A stretch of 64,000 nucleotides of DNA, taken from contig BJHW01000002.1 in assembly GCA_005405945.1 (NCBI GenBank), forward strand, positions 1,426,001-1,490,000, given 5' to 3'. The DNA is from Streptomyces violaceusniger (lineage in GTDB: Bacteria; Actinomycetota; Actinomycetes; Streptomycetales; Streptomycetaceae). This document shows, piece by piece, positions 26,430-35,403 of this stretch. Made by a program: the position numbers and the translations under genes. How positions within the stretch are numbered: the first letter of the stretch is position 1; the number at the start of each line of letters is the position of its first letter. Under the pieces are notes generated by a model. That model had not been told where the DNA came from. It saw nothing but the letters and a program-made list of their open reading frames with translations, and did no database searches.

Positions 26430-27907
26430 ATGAACCTCCCCGGCATGGAAACTCTCGTCAAGGCACCGTTCGCCGAAGGCGATGTGTTCATCGCCGGCCG
26501 CTGGTGTGCGGCCGAGGACGGACGGACGTTTCCCGTGCACGACCCGGCCACCGCGGAGCTGATCCGCGAGGTGTCCGCGGCGGGCCCGGGCGACGCCGTG
26601 GCGGCGGTCGACGCGGCCCACGCGGCCGCCGCCGGATGGCGGGCGACGCCACCGCGCCGTCGCTCGGAGGTGCTGCACACCGCCTTCGCGCTGATGCGTG
26701 AACACACCGACACGCTCGCCCGCCTGATCGTCCTGGAGAACGGCAAGGCGTACCGGGACGCGGTGGCCGAGGTCGGTTACGCGGCGGAGTTCTTCCGCTG
26801 GTTCGCCGAGGAGGCGGTACGGATCGGCTCCTCGTTCGGCGACGCGCCCGGTGGCGGCTTCCGCCACGTGGTACGCAGGCACCCGGTGGGCGTCACCGCC
26901 TTCGTCACCCCCTGGAACTTCCCGGCCGCGATGGCCACCCGGAAGATCGCCCCGGCGCTCGCCGCCGGCTGTCCGGTGCTCCTCAAACCGGCCCCGGACA
27001 CCCCCTTCACCGCCCTTGCCATCGCCGCCCTGATGAGCGAGGCGGGCCTGCCCGACGGGCTGGTGAACGTGCTGCCCACCGACCGCGCATCCGAGGTGGT
27101 CTCCGTCTGGCTGCGCGACGGGCGGGTCCGCAAGTTCTCCTTCACCGGCTCCACCGCCACCGGCCGGAAACTCCTGGAGCAGGCGGCGGCGAACGTCGTC
27201 AACGTGACCATGGAACTGGGCGGCAACGCGCCCTTCGTCGTCTGCGAGGACGCCGACGTCGACGCCGCGGTGCGCGGTGCGATGGACGCCAAGATGCGGG
27301 GCGGTGGCGAGGTCTGCATCGCCGCCAACCGGTTCTACGTCCATCAGTCCGTGGCCGCCGAGTTCACCGAGAAGTTCGCGGCGGCCATGACCGCGGTACG
27401 CGCCGGAGCGGGTCTGGAGGAGGGTGTCACCCTCGGCCCGATGATCAACTCGACCGCCGTGGAGTCCATCCGGTCCCTGGTCGACGACGCGGTGGCGCGT
27501 GGCGCGAAGGTCGCCGCGCGGGGCAGCGTGCCCGAGGGCCCCGGCTGCTACCATCCGGCGACCGTCCTGGTGGACGTCCCGAGGACGCCCGGATCATGAA
27601 CGAGGAGGTCTTCGGGCCGGTCGCGCCCCTGGCCACCTTCGCCGACGAGGACGAACTGGTGGCCCGCGCCAACGCGACGGTGCACGGACTCGCCTCGTAC
27701 ATCTACTCGCGCGACGTGGCCCGGGCCCTGCGCCTCGCCGAACGCCTGGAGAGCGGCATGGTCGGCCTCAACCGTGGTCTGCTGTCCGACCCGGCGGCGC
27801 CCTTCGGCGGCGTCAAGCAGTCGGGTCTGGGCAGGGAGGGCGGCCGCGAGGGCATCGAGGCGTTCCTGGAGACGCAGTACATCGCCCTCGACTGGCCGAC
27901 CGGCTGA
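26430..27907 (+). CDS. Succinate-semialdehyde-type dehydrogenase, one missing C
   Basis: About 492 residues with the GabD layout: TPWNFPAAMATRKIAPALAA, TMELGGNAPFVV, the catalytic Cys in GGEVCIAANRF (most relatives have Gln before the Val-Cys), EEVFGPVAP and PFGGVKQSGLGREGG. The frame is lost in CCC at 27578-27580; a fourth C gives VDVPEDARIMNEEVFGPVAP, so the separate open frame from 27596 is simply this enzyme's C-terminus. It lies between the IclR gene and an MFS permease, both on the same strand, and probably belongs with the permease in use of an acid or semialdehyde. Confidence 0.85.
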
Positions 27908-27954
27908 CGCACCCGCTCCCCGCTACCGGCTCATTCCCCTCTCCCCGCCACTTC

Positions 27955-27979
27955 CCCCGGGCCCCCGCTCCGCCCGGGG
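27955..27979 (+). terminator. GC hairpin between dehydrogenase and MFS genes
   Basis: CCCCGGGC (27955-27962) pairs with GCCCGGGG (27972-27979) across a 9-nt loop. No T-run follows, so it may only attenuate readthrough into the permease gene. Confidence 0.45.
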
Positions 27980-28012
27980 CGGCGTTCTCCCCCTCTAGGT
28001 AAGGACCCGCGC

Positions 28013-29377
28013 ATGGCAACGACGCCTGTGACCGAGCACAACGAGCCCAGCACACCGCCGGGCGCACCCGCCACCGAACGCGAACGGAAGCGGCTGCACA
28101 CCAAGCTGAAGCTGGCCACCCAGATCGGCCAGGGAATCGACGGCTACATCATCGGTGGCATCGGCCTGGCGATGGGGGCGATCACCGACGACCTCCAGCT
28201 GACCTCCGTGGAACAGGGGATGGTCGGGGCCGCGCCGCTGATCGGCATCTTCGTCGGAGGGCCGCTCTTCGGCCGGCTGGCCGACCGGTTCGGACGCCGG
28301 CCGGTGTTCCTCATCGACATGTTGATCTTCCTGGTCGGCTCGGTGCTCCAGTTCTTCGTCGTGGACGGCCCGCAGCTCTTCCTCATCCGGCTGGTGATGG
28401 GTGTGGCGATCGGCGGCGAGTACGCGATCGGCGCGCCGCTGCTGTCGGAGTACGCGGGCCGACGTGGCCGCGGACGGCTGCTGGCGAGCCTGGAGATCAG
28501 CTGGTACCTGGGGTACGCGCTGGCCACGGTCGTGGGGGCGCTGTTCACCTCCGTCGACGGCGGCTGGCGGTGGTCCCTGGCGAGCAGTGCGGTGATCGCG
28601 CTGGTGTGCGTGGCCCTGCGCGGTGGCATCCCGGAGTCCGCGCGCTGGCTGCTGAGCCAGGGGCGCCGGGACGAGGCGGAGGCGCTGATCGAGAAGTACG
28701 GCATCGAGGTGGACGTCGCCGCGGAACTCGACGAGCGCGCCGAAGTGCGGCAGGACGGGTTCCGTGCCCTCTTCAGCCGGCAGCATGTGCGCTCCACGGT
28801 GTTCGCCAGCGTCTTCTGGGCCGCCCTCGTGCTGCCGTACTTCGCCATCGGCACCTTCTGGACGGACGTCTTCGAGGCCCTGCACATGGGGGACAACGCG
28901 GTGGCGGCGCTGCTCGTCTACTCCTTCACCGCCGTGGCCGGTGTCACCGCGGGGTGCCTGGTCGTGGAGCGGATCGGCCGCCGCAAGCTGCTGATCCCGC
29001 CGTTCTGGATCACGGCGGCGTGTCTGGCGCTGGTGGCGGTGTGGCCGTCCTCCACCCCCGTGATCGTCGTCGGCTTCCTGTTCTTCATCTTCCTCAATGC
29101 CGCCTCCTCGGCGCTGACCGCGGTCTATCCGCTGGAGGTGTTCCCCACGTCGCTGCGCACCACGGGCGTCGGCTTCGCCACGGCCATGAGCCGGGTGGGC
29201 GCCGCGATCGGTACGTTCCTGCTGCCGATGGGGCTGGACCACTTCGGAGCGGAGTTCGTGCTCCTGGTCGGCGCCGGAGTGCTGGTGGCCGGCGCCGTCG
29301 TGTCACAGTTCCTGGCGCCGGAGACCACCGACCTGGACCTGGCCCGCGCGGCGCGAACGGCTCGCGAAGGGGCGTAG
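28013..29377 (+). CDS. MFS permease (sugar/aromatic-acid type)
   Basis: A 454-residue, 12-helix major facilitator of the sugar-transporter-like branch. The loop 2-3 signature is GGPLFGRLADRFGRRPVF, and GGEYAIGAPLLSEYAGRRGRG and the central-loop PESARWLLSQGR are typical, as is EVFPTSLRTTGVGFATAMSRVG in the second half. Such proteins take up organic acids or sugars with protons. AAGGAC precedes the ATG. It follows the semialdehyde dehydrogenase, which may use the imported compound. A strong hairpin follows the gene. Confidence 0.88.
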   Translation: MATTPVTEHNEPSTPPGAPATERERKRLHTKLKLATQIGQGIDGYIIGGIGLAMGAITDDLQLTSVEQGMVGAAPLIGIFVGGPLFGRLADRFGRRPVFLIDMLIFLVGSVLQFFVVDGPQLFLIRLVMGVAIGGEYAIGAPLLSEYAGRRGRGRLLASLEISWYLGYALATVVGALFTSVDGGWRWSLASSAVIALVCVALRGGIPESARWLLSQGRRDEAEALIEKYGIEVDVAAELDERAEVRQDGFRALFSRQHVRSTVFASVFWAALVLPYFAIGTFWTDVFEALHMGDNAVAALLVYSFTAVAGVTAGCLVVERIGRRKLLIPPFWITAACLALVAVWPSSTPVIVVGFLFFIFLNAASSALTAVYPLEVFPTSLRTTGVGFATAMSRVGAAIGTFLLPMGLDHFGAEFVLLVGAGVLVAGAVVSQFLAPETTDLDLARAARTAREGA

Positions 29378-29390
29378 CGGCACGCGCCGG

Positions 29391-29427
29391 GCCCGCCCGG
29401 TGTGCGGATCGCGCACACCGGGCGGGC
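29391..29427 (+). terminator. Strong terminator hairpin after the MFS gene
   Basis: GCCCGCCCGGTGTGCG (29391-29406) and its exact complement at 29412-29427 give a 16-bp stem with a 5-nt loop, starting 14 bp after the permease stop. Confidence 0.8.
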
Positions 29428-29713
29428 ACTCCCAGGGCCGTGCGCCAGGGGCTCACCGCGGAGATCTCGAGGGCGCCCCGTGTACACGCTGGCGGAGGTG
29501 GACCCTCCGCCTCGGGAGGAGCTGCGGCGGGGCGTTGCCGGAGGGGCGCCGGCCGCGCCGGTGGGGAGTCAGGTGGCAGATATATGCAATGTTTGTCGCT
29601 CGGAACGGATTCTTCCGCGCTGATTCGTGCCACACTGAACGTAGGCCCTCGCCGCTCCCCGTCGGTGAGGGCCGTTTGCTTTGGCCCCCGTCGGCCCCGT
29701 CGGTCGACGTCCG
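29428..29713. other. 286-bp region without a supported gene
   Basis: Nothing here reads as a convincing protein. A stretch at about 29575-29640 is unusually AT-rich for this DNA and contains the near-palindromic GCAGATATATGC, so it may be a relic promoter or operator. A hairpin, GGCCCTCGCC (29644-29653) with GGTGAGGGCC (29664-29673, one G-T pair), is followed by GTTTGCTTT and looks like a rho-independent terminator on the plus strand, perhaps of a small transcript from the AT-rich part. Confidence 0.4.
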
Positions 29714-30331
29714 TCAGCGCGTCCGGTCGCCGAGGGTGTGCTGAAAGACCCGGCGCAGCGACTCCGAGGAGCCGAACCCGGCCTGCCGCGCCACCTCCTC
29801 GACCGTGCCGGTGCCATCGGCGAGCAGGGTCGGGGCGGCCTCGACGCGGACGGATTCGACGTAACGTCCGGGAGTCATGCCGACCTCGGTGCGGAACAGC
29901 CGCTCGAGGTGACGGACGCTCACACCGCCCGGGGGGCATGAAGACCACCAACTGCCTGGCCACATCGCGTGCCACGTCCGCCCCCAGTCCTCCTCGACCA
30001 GAGACAGCGAGAGATCGATCCCCGCGGTGATACCGGCCGATGTGGCCACATGGCCGTCCCGGACGAAGACGGGATGGCCGCCTACCCGCACCTGCGGGTA
30101 GGCGGCGGCCAGTTGTGATGCCAGTTCCCAGTGCGTGGCGGCACGGCGGCCGTCCAGGATGCCGGCCGCCAGTCCCTTCTGCCCGGGACCAGCAGGGTGC
30201 CCAGGCGCTGCGGCGGTGTGCCAGGCGCGCCATCCACGCTGATCAGCAGCCCGGACGAGGTGGTGACGGCGTCACCGGCGAGGGAGACCACCCGTACGTC
30301 GAAACGCCATGCCGGTCCCCTGAGGGATGCG
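29714..30331 (-). pseudogene. Remnant of a GlxA/AraC-family regulator
   Basis: Blocks of a DJ-1/PfpI-plus-AraC regulator occur in order but in changing frames: FDVRVVSLAGDAVTTSSG, then ILDGRRAATHWELASQLAAA, HPVFVRDGHVATSAGITAG, DVARDVARQLVVFM, and finally SVRHLERLFRTEVGMTPGRY with VARQAGFGSSESLRRVFQH. The N-terminal 50 or so residues, the segment around the usual CTGAF nucleophile elbow, and the linker before the helix-turn-helix are absent. Unlike the one-base breaks elsewhere, coding blocks are missing, so this is a genuinely decayed gene. Confidence 0.75.
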
Positions 30332-30347
30332 ACGGGAGCTCGCGTGC

Positions 30348-31346
30348 TTACGACGGCTTGTTCTCCTCCACCCAGCGGAAGAAGGCGATCTGCCGGGACA
30401 TGAGGGTGATCAGCTCATACGCGGTGTGCGAGGCGGCCACCGAGGTGATCTCGGCGTGGTCGTACGCCGGGGCGACCTCGACCAGGTCGGCGGAGACCAG
30501 ATAGCAATCGGCGAGCCCGCGCACGATCTCCAGCAGTTCCCGCGAGGTGAGGCCGCCCGCCTCGGGGGTGCCGGTGCCGGGGGCGTGTGCGGGATCCAGG
30601 ACGTCGATGTCCACGGAGATGTACAGCGGCCGTTTTCCGATGCGCTCCGTGAGTTGCTGCACCACCTCGTCCACCCCGCGTCGCATCACATCGGCCGCGG
30701 TGACGATCCCGAAGCCCAGCTTGGTGTCCTCGTCGAGGTCCTCCTTGCTGTACAGCGAGCCGCGGGTGCCGACGTGGGAGAGCGCGGAGGTGTCGAGGAG
30801 GCCCTCCTCGACCGCGCGGCGGAACGGAGTTCCATGGGTGTACTGGGCGCCGAAGTGGGAGTCCCAGGTGTCCAGGTGCGCGTCGAAGTGCAGCAGTGCC
30901 ACCGGGCCGTGGCGGCGGGCCACCGAGCGCAGGAGCGGGAGCGCGATGGTGTGGTCGCCGCCCAGGGTCATCAGTTGCGCGCCGGTGGACAGCAGAGCGT
31001 CCGCGCCCGCCTCGATGCTCTCGACGGCCTTGTCGATGTTGTGCGGATTGGCGGTGATGTCACCGGCGTCGGCGACCTGGGCGTAATGAAACGGGTACAC
31101 GTTCATGGCCGCGTTGTAGGGGCGCAGCTGGCGCGACGCCTCCCGGACGGCGTTCGCCCCGAAGCGGGCCCCGGGCCGGTAGGAGACACCGGCGTCGAAC
31201 GGCACCCCGACCACGGCGATGTCCGCGGTGTCGACCTGGTCCAGGCGGGGGATGCGGCCGAAGGTGGCTGAGCCCGTGAAGTGCAGGGTGGCGTCGGTCT
31301 CCTGGGGCGGGACGGGCCTGATGGCGTCGGGAGGGTTCGCGGTCAT
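30348..31346 (-). CDS. Agmatinase/guanidinobutyrase-type ureohydrolase
   Basis: A 332-residue arginase-superfamily enzyme with the binuclear-manganese motifs GGDHTIALPLL, LLHFDAHLDTWD and SVDIDVLDPAHAPGTGTPE all intact. It hydrolyses a guanidino compound such as agmatine or guanidinobutyrate to an amine and urea. I start at ATG 31346; the frame is open upstream to 31484 through repetitive sequence, with another ATG at 31367. The IclR gene upstream on the same strand and the palindrome between them suggest control by that protein. The putative product, an amino acid or amine, might connect to the semialdehyde dehydrogenase at 26430. Confidence 0.9.
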   Translation of the reverse strand: MTANPPDAIRPVPPQETDATLHFTGSATFGRIPRLDQVDTADIAVVGVPFDAGVSYRPGARFGANAVREASRQLRPYNAAMNVYPFHYAQVADAGDITANPHNIDKAVESIEAGADALLSTGAQLMTLGGDHTIALPLLRSVARRHGPVALLHFDAHLDTWDSHFGAQYTHGTPFRRAVEEGLLDTSALSHVGTRGSLYSKEDLDEDTKLGFGIVTAADVMRRGVDEVVQQLTERIGKRPLYISVDIDVLDPAHAPGTGTPEAGGLTSRELLEIVRGLADCYLVSADLVEVAPAYDHAEITSVAASHTAYELITLMSRQIAFFRWVEENKPS

Positions 31347-31364
31347 GGTCGGTGCCGGATCCTT

Positions 31365-31417
31365 CATCTGTGTGGGGGGAGTACATCTGCGTGGGGGAGT
31401 GCATCTGTGGGGGAGTG
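31365..31417. repeat. Three imperfect 16-19-bp tandem repeats
   Basis: CATCTGTGTGGGGGGAGTA, CATCTGCGTGGGGGAGTG and CATCTGTGGGGGAGTG lie head to tail immediately upstream of the agmatinase start, in the presumed 5' UTR or promoter. Confidence 0.6.
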
Positions 31418-31509
31418 CCGGCCCGTGGGAGGCCGTGGTGCGTGGACGATCAACGAGGTTCCGTGCCCATGACACGTGGCGCATACGCCAGGAGCCAGCC
31501 AGGCGGTCG

Positions 31510-31533
31510 GGGTTTCTCGGATCCGAGAAACCC
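31510..31533. promoter_or_regulatory. 24-bp perfect palindrome, probable IclR operator
   Basis: The half-site GGGTTTCTCGGA is followed without a gap by its reverse complement. It lies between the IclR gene stop (31604) and the agmatinase start (31346). IclR-family proteins bind A/T-containing palindromes of this size, so this is the likely site through which the neighbouring regulator controls agmatinase. A terminator role is less likely because no T-run follows. Confidence 0.6.
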
Positions 31534-31603
31534 GTTCCGTGAACGCCTTGGTCAGTGGGCCTTCATCGTTCCGCCATGGGGCGAAGACGTCTGCGACGGC
31601 CGC

Positions 31604-32457
31604 TCACTGTGCGCCGTCCGTTCCGTGGGCGTGGGGTGCGTGGTGTGTGTGGGATGCGTGGGGCGCGTGACCCGCCACCGCCGCCGTCAGCCGTGCCGCA
31701 CCCTGTTGCAGGATGTCCCGCACATGATCCACTTCATGCCGGTGGTAGTGGCGCCGCCATGTGCTGCTGACGGCCGCTATCGGCCGCTCGTTGTGATCGA
31801 ACGCCGGCACCCCTATCGACCGGAGCCCCTCGGAGACCAGCTCGACCTCCTCCGACCAGCCGCGCTCACGGTCCCGCGCCAGCAGGCTCCGCAGCTCCGC
31901 CAGCGACCGGGGGCCTCTGCCGGTGCGGGTGACGAGATCTCCCGGCCGGGGGAAGACCGCCCGGAGGTGCGCCGCGCCGGAGTGAGCCAGGATCGCACGG
32001 CCGTTGGCCGTGAGATGGGCCGGTAGCCGGACACCGACGTCGGTGACGGGAGTGGCATCGGTGTACCCGGAATGGCCCCTCGGCGGCCGCTCCTTGAGGA
32101 GGTAGACCGTCTCGGCGCCGTAGAGGATGCCCAGGTGCACCGACTGACCGAGCAGGTTCGACAGGTTGCGCAGAATGGGGCGGGCGAGTCGCTTCAGGGG
32201 CTCGTGCCGCGAGTAGGCGGAGCCGATTTCGAAGGACGCCACGCCCAGACCGTATGCCTGCTCCTCCGGGACATAGGTGACAAACCCGCGATCAACCAGG
32301 ACCGCGAGGATGTGGTAGAGCGAAGAGCGGGGCATCTCCAGGTCTCTGGCCAGCGCCGATGCCCGAACCGGCCCGAGCGGCCGGCGAGGTGCAACAGGAC
32401 ATCCAGCGCCCGCCCCACGGCCGGCGAGGCACTTGACGCCGTCCGGTGTCCACTCAC
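31604..32457 (-). CDS. IclR-family regulator with His-rich tail, one missing base
   Basis: About 284 residues. The start SGHRTASSASPAVGRALDVL and the helix-turn-helix part VRASALARDLEMPRSSLYHI are in different frames; one added base near 32370 joins them as LAGRSGPVRASALARDLEM. The effector domain contains VHLGILYGAETVYLLKERPP, LPAHLTANGRAILA and a C-terminal SIGVPAFDHNERPIAAVS. The last residues include HAPHASHTHHAPHAHG, seven His in sixteen, unusual for the family and possibly metal-binding. It lies upstream of agmatinase on the same strand. Confidence 0.8.
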
Positions 32458-32635
32458 GTCTCACATCCTTGTGGTCCCCCGCCGCCACAGGCGGCCGCCC
32501 TTCCGCGTGGCACGACGCAGCCGGCCGGACAACTGCTGGCCCGTGCACGTAGGTTGGTCGTGTCCGATCGTAGAACCGGGCACCGAAGCCCTCCCACCCG
32601 GCCTCCAGGGAGCGCTCATGCCGGGCGATCCGCCG

Positions 32636-33345
32636 TCAGCTGGACCGGCCGGACCCCTTCAACCGCCTGGGCTGGAGCCGGGTGAGGTTGTCCATGATCA
32701 GGCCGAGGGTGAAGTCGAACCGGTCGTGCCCGGTGCCGGAGGTCAGCTCAGCGGCATAGCGCCGGGTCTGCGGAAACGTGTCGGTCGGCAGTGCGGTGAA
32801 CCGGTGGATCAGCTCCTCGCGGCCAAGGTCCCATTCCTGGTCCGGGTGTCTGCGCCGCTGCCGGACCAGCGACTGCTCCAGGGTGTAGGCGCTGACGTAG
32901 AGGGACAGGGCGTCGAGCGCCCAGGCGGCGTTCCGCGGTTCGATTCCGCCGGCGAGCAGGATCGCCAGAAGCCCTTCCTTGACCCGCAACGTGGAGAGGT
33001 TGGTCGGGACTACGCCCAGCGCGGCGCGGGAGACTCCGGGGTACTTCAGGTACTGGTCGCGGATCTGCGCGTACACGTCGAGGATCTGCTCGCGCCACTC
33101 GGCCGGGTCCGGTTCGGGCAGCACGACCTCGGAGCAGAGCCGGCCGATGAGCATCGTCGATGTCCTCTTTGCTGACGATGTGCGCGTACAGCGACGACGG
33201 CCCGGTGCCGAGCACCGCGGCGACTCGACGGATGGTCAGTGCGTCATAGCCCTCGGTGGCCACGACCTGCAGGGTGGCGTCGGTGATCCGGTCGACCGTG
33301 ATGGGCTTCTTGCGCGGTGGCGCCGCTGAGGGCGCCCCAGCGGGC
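32636..33345 (-). pseudogene. TetR-family regulator remnant lacking its start
   Basis: The N-terminal part ITDATLQVVATEGYDALTIR and VAAVLGTGPSSLYAHIVSKE is a clear TetR helix-turn-helix with the usual C-terminal effector part (LILVYAQIRDQYLKYPGV-like, then LEQSLVRQRRRHPDQEW). Around 33155 the frame shifts by +1 or -2 between KEDID and MLIGRLCSEV. No start codon lies at a sensible distance before the HTH; the preceding sequence runs directly into a fragment of a flavin monooxygenase on the other strand. The N-termini of both divergent genes seem to have been lost in one deletion. Confidence 0.65.
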
Positions 33346-33365
33346 TGGGCGTGACGAGCTGCTCG

Positions 33366-33911
33366 GCGTCGCCGGGGATCGGAATGCTCGGAGCGATGCG
33401 TTTCCGCACCCCGCCGAAGCAGGCGGCCGAGGAACTGGCCCCCGAGGTGACCCTCCCCGATATCCGCGACTACGTGCGCTGGGCCATGCTCCTGCCGCCG
33501 AACGGCTCGCTCGGCGCCCCAACCGCGCAGGAGGCCGCGCTGTCCCGGATGGAGGGCTGGCATCCGCACCTGCGGGCGCTCATCGAGCAGGCCGACCCGG
33601 ACAACAGCACCCTGCTGTCCATCCGGGTGGTCGAGCCCCGCGAGCGCTGGGCGCCCGGTCCGGTCACGCTGCTCGGGGACGCCATCCACGCCACCTCCCC
33701 GACCGGCGGCAACGGTGCGAACACCGCCCTGCGCGATGCCGACCTGCTGCGCCGCTGCCTGATCGAGACCGTCGAGCGCCGCCAGGACCTTCTCGGCGCG
33801 GTCGGCGACTACGAGCGGCAGATGTTCGAGTACGGGGGCGAGGCCGTGCGCCACAGCCTCGCCGCGCTGCCCGCCTTCGTCACGAACCCGGAACGACCCC
33901 AGCCTGCCTAG
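33366..33911 (+). pseudogene. C-terminal fragment of an FAD-dependent monooxygenase
   Basis: About 180 residues matching the last third of class A flavin monooxygenases: the FAD motif VTLLGDAIHATSPTGGNGAN followed by TALRDADLLRRCLIE. The Rossmann GxGxxG N-terminus and the middle are absent. It adjoins the start-less TetR remnant head to head, the normal layout for a regulator and its monooxygenase if the centre were deleted. The fragment ends at TAG 33909-33911. Confidence 0.7.
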
Positions 33912-33927
33912 GAGGTTCAGAACCTCC
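33911..33927. repeat. 17-bp inverted repeat after the monooxygenase fragment
   Basis: GGAGGTTC and GAACCTCC flank a single A. It sits directly at the fragment's stop codon; it may be a small terminator or an operator for the MFS gene that follows. Confidence 0.45.
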
Positions 33928-33983
33928 CGGCCACGCCCCAAGGCCGGACGGCAGGTTTCCGGCGTGTTCCGACCGGCGGGCCG

Positions 33984-35240
33984 CATGCCGCCACCACCTT
34001 CGGGGCGAACTTCTCCGACGGCTACGCCCTCGGTGTGATCGGCGCGGTGCTGCCCGCGCTCGGCGAGACCATGCGTCTGTCCGGCGTCTGGCAGGGCCTG
34101 CTCGGCGCGTCCGCCCTGATCGGCCTGTTCTTCGGCAGCATCCTGCTGGGACAGGTGGCGGATGTGATCGAACGCCAGAAGCTCTACCTCTACGACTTCG
34201 TGCTCATCGCGGTCGCCTCCGCCGCCCAGTTCTGGGCGCACAGCCCGCTGGCCCTCTTCCTCCTCCGGCTGGCGATCGGCTTCGGTCTGGGCGCGGACTA
34301 CGCCGTCGGCCCGACCCTGCTCTCCGAGTTCGTCCCCGGCCGGCTGCGCGGTGTCCTGCTGGGTTCGCTCACCGTGCTGTGGGCCGTCGGCTACGTACTG
34401 GCCAACATCGCGGGCACGTACATCCCGATCAACGGCACCACCGCGTACTGGCTGCTGGCCAGCGGAGCGGTGCCCGCCCTGCTGGTGCTGCTGCGGATCG
34501 GCATCCCCGAGTCCCCGAGCTGGCTGGCCGCCCGGGGCCGTGCCGCCGAGGCCGCCCGGATCCGCCGCACCTACCTGGGGCAGTCCGAGGCCACCGCCGC
34601 CGACGTGGAGGCCGCGGCCGCCGCGCAGCCGCCCGTTACCGCGAGCTCTTCGCCCGCGGTCAGGCGACCAAGACCTGGTTCGGTGTCATCTTCTACAGCG
34701 CCCAGGTGCTGCCCTACTTCGCCATCTAACACCTTCATGCCGCAGATCCTGGCCACCCTGAACATCTCCGGGGCCGACAACCAGAACCTGGTGCTCAACC
34801 TGGCCCTGCTGCTGGGCGGAGTGATCGGACTGTGGCCGGTGCAGCGCCTGGGCCGCAGGCCGTTCACCATCGGCACCTTCGCGATCCTCACGCTGTGTCC
34901 GGGGGCGATGGCCATGCTCAGCGACGGCTCCAGCGCTGCGCTGATGGTCCCCTTCCTTGATCTCACCTTCGTCATGGCGGGTGCCTCCACCATCACCCAG
35001 GTCTATCCGGCGGAGCTCTTCCCCACCGCGTTGCGCGGCTCCGGGGTCGGCTTCCTCAATGGCACGAGCAGGGTCGCGTCCGCCATCGGCACCTTCGTCC
35101 TGCCGGTCAGCCTGAGCCACTTCGGCGCGGGCTGGTCGATGGGATGGATGGCGCTGGTGCTGCTGCTCGGCACGGTCGTCAGCCTCGCCTGGGCGCCGGA
35201 GACCCGTGACACCCTCACCGCCGAGGATCTGCACCACTGA
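33984..35240 (+). pseudogene. MFS transporter with two frame breaks and unclear start
   Basis: Most of a 12-helix sugar-type major facilitator is present: TTFGANFSDGYALGVIGAVL, FGLGADYAVGPTLLSEFVPG, PESPSWLAARGR and PAELFPTALRGSGVGFLNGT. In the middle the true frame is RYRELFARGQATKTWFGVIF and YSAQVLPYFAI. It is entered near 34630 by a lost base and left near 34729 by a gained base (TAACACC where TACACC is expected). The N-terminus before TTFGANF has no in-frame start; ATG 33984 would serve only with another shift. The gene is either decayed or badly sequenced. Neighbouring fragments favour decay. Confidence 0.6.
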
Positions 35241-35403
35241 GCCGCGTCCGCGGCGCGGTGGTCGCGGACACTTCACACCTCCCGGACACGGAAGCCATTC
35301 ATGTGCTCTTCCCCGTCCGTTGCCGGACATCTTCCTGTGGCCGGGTTTCCGGACTCCATAACGTGCGCTCCATCCCTTTCGTCGCACCGTGTGGAGCAGC
35401 GCC

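Noticed and set aside
27596..27907. Separate small gene encoding an aldehyde dehydrogenase C-terminus
   Set aside because: It is the end of the gene starting at 26430, split by one missing C.
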